Positions 37,625 to 39,573 of a stretch of 39,573 nucleotides of DNA are shown one piece after another. The notes below the pieces were generated by a model. It was not told the DNA's origin. It saw nothing but the letters and a program-made list of their open reading frames with translations, and searched no databases. Position 1 is the stretch's first letter; each line of letters begins with the position of its first letter. Source of the stretch: an uncultured Bacillota bacterium (GTDB lineage: Bacteria; Bacillota; Clostridia; Christensenellales; UBA1242); the NCBI GenBank assembly GCA_900545735.1, contig URAC01000002.1:1-39573 (forward strand). The letters are read 5' to 3'. The position numbers were made by a program, and so were the translations under genes.

Positions 37625-38740
37625 ATGGGATTGTTTAAGAAACAACTTTTAGAAGTTATTGAATGGAAAGATAGTTCAAAAGACACTATTGTCTATCGTT
37701 TCCCTATGCAAAAAAGAGAAGAGATTATGACAACATCAACACTTGTTGTTAGAGAAAGTCAAGTGGCTGTGTTTGTTCATAAAGGTCAAATTTGCGATAT
37801 CTTTGAACCTGGAACATATAAATTAAAAACGGAAAATATTCCATTTTTAACAAAACTTTTGAGTTTGCCAACAGGATTTAACTCTCCTATCAAAGCGGAA
37901 GTTTATTTTATAAATACAAAGCAAATGACTGGTCAAAAGTGGGGAACTCAAAACCCAATTATGATGAGAGATAACGAATTTGGGAATGTTCGTTTAAGAG
38001 GCTTTGGTGTTTATTCTTTCAAAGTTGAAGATGCTGCAAAGTTTATGAAAGAAATGTTTGGAACAAATGAAGTTTATAGAACTGCAGATGTTGCTGAACA
38101 ATGCAAACCAATGATTATTGAAGCAATCACAGATGCTATTGCAGAGAGCAAAATTTCTGCTTTGGATTTAGCAGCAAATTATAGAGAGTTTTCAGAAACC
38201 GTTGTAAATTATTCAACAAAATCTTTTGGACAATTTGGCTTAAAGCTTTGCTCAGTTGTCATTGAAAATCTATCACTCCCAGAAGATGTTGAAAAAGCGC
38301 TTGACGAAAGAACAAAACTTGGCGTTTTGGAAGACCAAATGGGAACATACACAAGATATCAAGCGGCACAAGCATTAAAAGAAGCAGCAAAGAACCCAAG
38401 CGGTGGAAATCTTGCTGGGCTAGGCGTTGGCCTTGGCGCAGGTTCAAGCATCGGTCAAATTTTTGGTGAAAACTTGTCAACTGAAAATAAAAAGAAAGTT
38501 AAAATGGCTACTTGCCCAAATTGCAATGAAAGGATAAAAGATGGTTCTAAATTTTGCCCATCTTGCGGACAAAAATTGGTTGCGGTTTGCCCAAAATGCG
38601 GAAAAGAAGTTGAGCAAGGTGCAAAATTCTGCACAGAATGTGGAGAAAAATTGAGCGTAAATAAAGTTTGTCAAAAATGTAATTGCGAATTAGATGCAAA
38701 GGATAAATTTTGCCCAAAATGTGGCACAAAATGCGACTAA
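37625..38740 (+). CDS. SPFH-domain protein with three zinc ribbons (YdjI-like)
   Basis: Residues about 25-235 form an SPFH/band-7 domain like that of B. subtilis YdjI (often labelled 'virion core protein'): a beta-rich part with FEPGTYKLKTENIPF, then helices with ALDLAANYREFSETV. A linker rich in Gly (about 263-282) follows. Three CxxC...CxxC zinc ribbons fill residues 297-370 (first: Cys297, 300, 311, 314). There is no N-terminal membrane helix, unlike flotillins. The start has AAGGAG six bases upstream. A zinc-ribbon gene follows after seven bases. In B. subtilis ydjI lies in the pspA-ydjGHI operon linked to membrane stress. A similar role is inferred; no PspA gene is in the window. Confidence 0.88.
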   Translation: MGLFKKQLLEVIEWKDSSKDTIVYRFPMQKREEIMTTSTLVVRESQVAVFVHKGQICDIFEPGTYKLKTENIPFLTKLLSLPTGFNSPIKAEVYFINTKQMTGQKWGTQNPIMMRDNEFGNVRLRGFGVYSFKVEDAAKFMKEMFGTNEVYRTADVAEQCKPMIIEAITDAIAESKISALDLAANYREFSETVVNYSTKSFGQFGLKLCSVVIENLSLPEDVEKALDERTKLGVLEDQMGTYTRYQAAQALKEAAKNPSGGNLAGLGVGLGAGSSIGQIFGENLSTENKKKVKMATCPNCNERIKDGSKFCPSCGQKLVAVCPKCGKEVEQGAKFCTECGEKLSVNKVCQKCNCELDAKDKFCPKCGTKCD

Positions 38741-38747
38741 ATAAAAT

Positions 38748-39524
38748 ATGAGTGATACAGAAATAAAAAGCGAAGTTAAGATAACTAAAAATTGCTTGAG
38801 ATGTGGTGGAACATTATCTTTTTCACCAAAACATCAAGCAATTTTTTGCAGTCAATGTGGCACAACTTACGATATTGAAAAGGATAAAAAGGTTGTCAAG
38901 CACAATTTGAATGAAATTCAAGATATAACTTTAGAAAACAAATTGTTTGCTGAAAATAACAGAGTGTTTAATTGTCCAAATTGTGGCAGTAGGCTTGTGC
39001 TTAACAAATATGAGTACACAAAAAAATGCCCTTATTGTGGCAGCGATAGCATAAAAAAGACGAGATTAAATCCAGGCATTTCTCCAGACAACATAATTCC
39101 TTTTAAGTTTGATGAAAAAGATGCAGCAGAAAAGTTTAAAGCAGCAATGAAAAAGAAAATTTTTGCACCAAATGAGTTTAGGAAAAAGCCAGTTACAGAT
39201 AATATTTATGGATTATATATTCCAACATTTTCTTATGATGCAAAATCTCAAACTGCTTATCAAGGTAAAATTCGCGTGGAACACGTGAACATTGATTCAA
39301 ACAATGTAAGAAATGTTACATATTCGTATCGCAATATTAGCGGCAAAATCGCGCTATCTCATTCAAATGTTTTAGTTGAAGATAGCCCAAGTTTGAACCA
39401 ACTGGATTTGAACAACATAAAACCTTTCAATTATCAAGAACTATACAAGTATAATGACGATTTCATTCGCGGTTATACAGTTGAATATCACGAACATCCT
39501 GTAGCAAATTGCTCGGATATAGCA
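38748..39524 (+). CDS. Zinc-ribbon protein, YdjG-like, 3' end missing
   Basis: The frame is open for 259 codons from ATG to the end of genomic sequence at 39524, where the adapter begins; no stop is reached. Two zinc ribbons are visible: Cys16, 19, 34, 37 and Cys76, 79, 94, 97. They are followed by a segment with PFKFDEKDAAEKFKAAMKKK and a 'GLYIPTFSYDA' strand, a pattern I associate with YdjG-type 'TFIIB zinc-binding' proteins. Members usually end with membrane helices, here lost. It starts seven bases after the SPFH gene without an SD, so coupled translation is likely. The pairing with a YdjI-like gene supports the identification. Confidence 0.8.
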
Positions 39525-39573
39525 CTGTCTCTTATACACATCTCCGAGCCCACGAGACTAGGCATGATCTCGT
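39525..39573 (+). other. Nextera i7 adapter (not genomic)
   Basis: Mosaic end CTGTCTCTTATACACATCT (39525-39543), read-2 primer part (39544-39558), an 8-base i7 index TAGGCATG (39559-39566) and the start of P7 (39567-39573). Confidence 0.98.

Overview
The window is a contig from an AT-rich, spore-forming low-GC Gram-positive (Firmicutes/Clostridia-like) bacterium, probably assembled from a metagenome or single-cell library. Three things support this: a 23-residue SpoVM homologue behind a sigma-E-like promoter, a large SRP RNA of the Bacillus/Clostridium type, and strong AGGAGG-type ribosome binding sites at most genes. The genus cannot be told from the sequence. Bases 1-48 and 39525-39573 are Illumina Nextera adapter and index sequence, so the genomic part is 49-39524.

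Layout. (1) 66-29383, +: two adjacent giant lipoprotein genes of 6470 and 3290 codons, separated by 32 bases, fill about three quarters of the window. Both encode a lipobox signal peptide, bacterial Ig-like stretches and GLUG-motif modules. The second is collinear with the first half of the first. The first alone continues into more GLUG modules and an InlB-type (Flg_new) repeat array. They end at a 12-bp hairpin terminator. (2) 29407-31097, -: a NitT/TauT-type ABC permease and ATPase, without a binding protein in the window. (3) 31243-34064, +: spoVM, an unknown membrane-anchored protein, and rarA/mgsA, which seems to have its own leaderless promoter. (4) 34065-34781, -: a protein with a HEPN-like N-terminus and two CBS domains. 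(5) 34906-35251, +: SRP RNA directly abutting tRNA-Arg(CCT), with a good sigma-A promoter and a terminator. (6) 35252-35613: a hairpin-rich intergenic stretch. (7) 35614-37011, +: a small unknown protein and an MscS channel. (8) 37008-37528: an XRE repressor diverging from a two-helix membrane protein, with paired operators, one of which fills the promoter spacer. (9) 37625-39524, +: an SPFH/zinc-ribbon protein (YdjI-like) followed by a YdjG-like zinc-ribbon gene cut off by the contig end.

The most unusual items are the giant lipoprotein pair and its collinear duplication, the overlooked spoVM with its uncharacterised downstream partner, the SRP RNA-tRNA junction, and the compact XRE operator/promoter.
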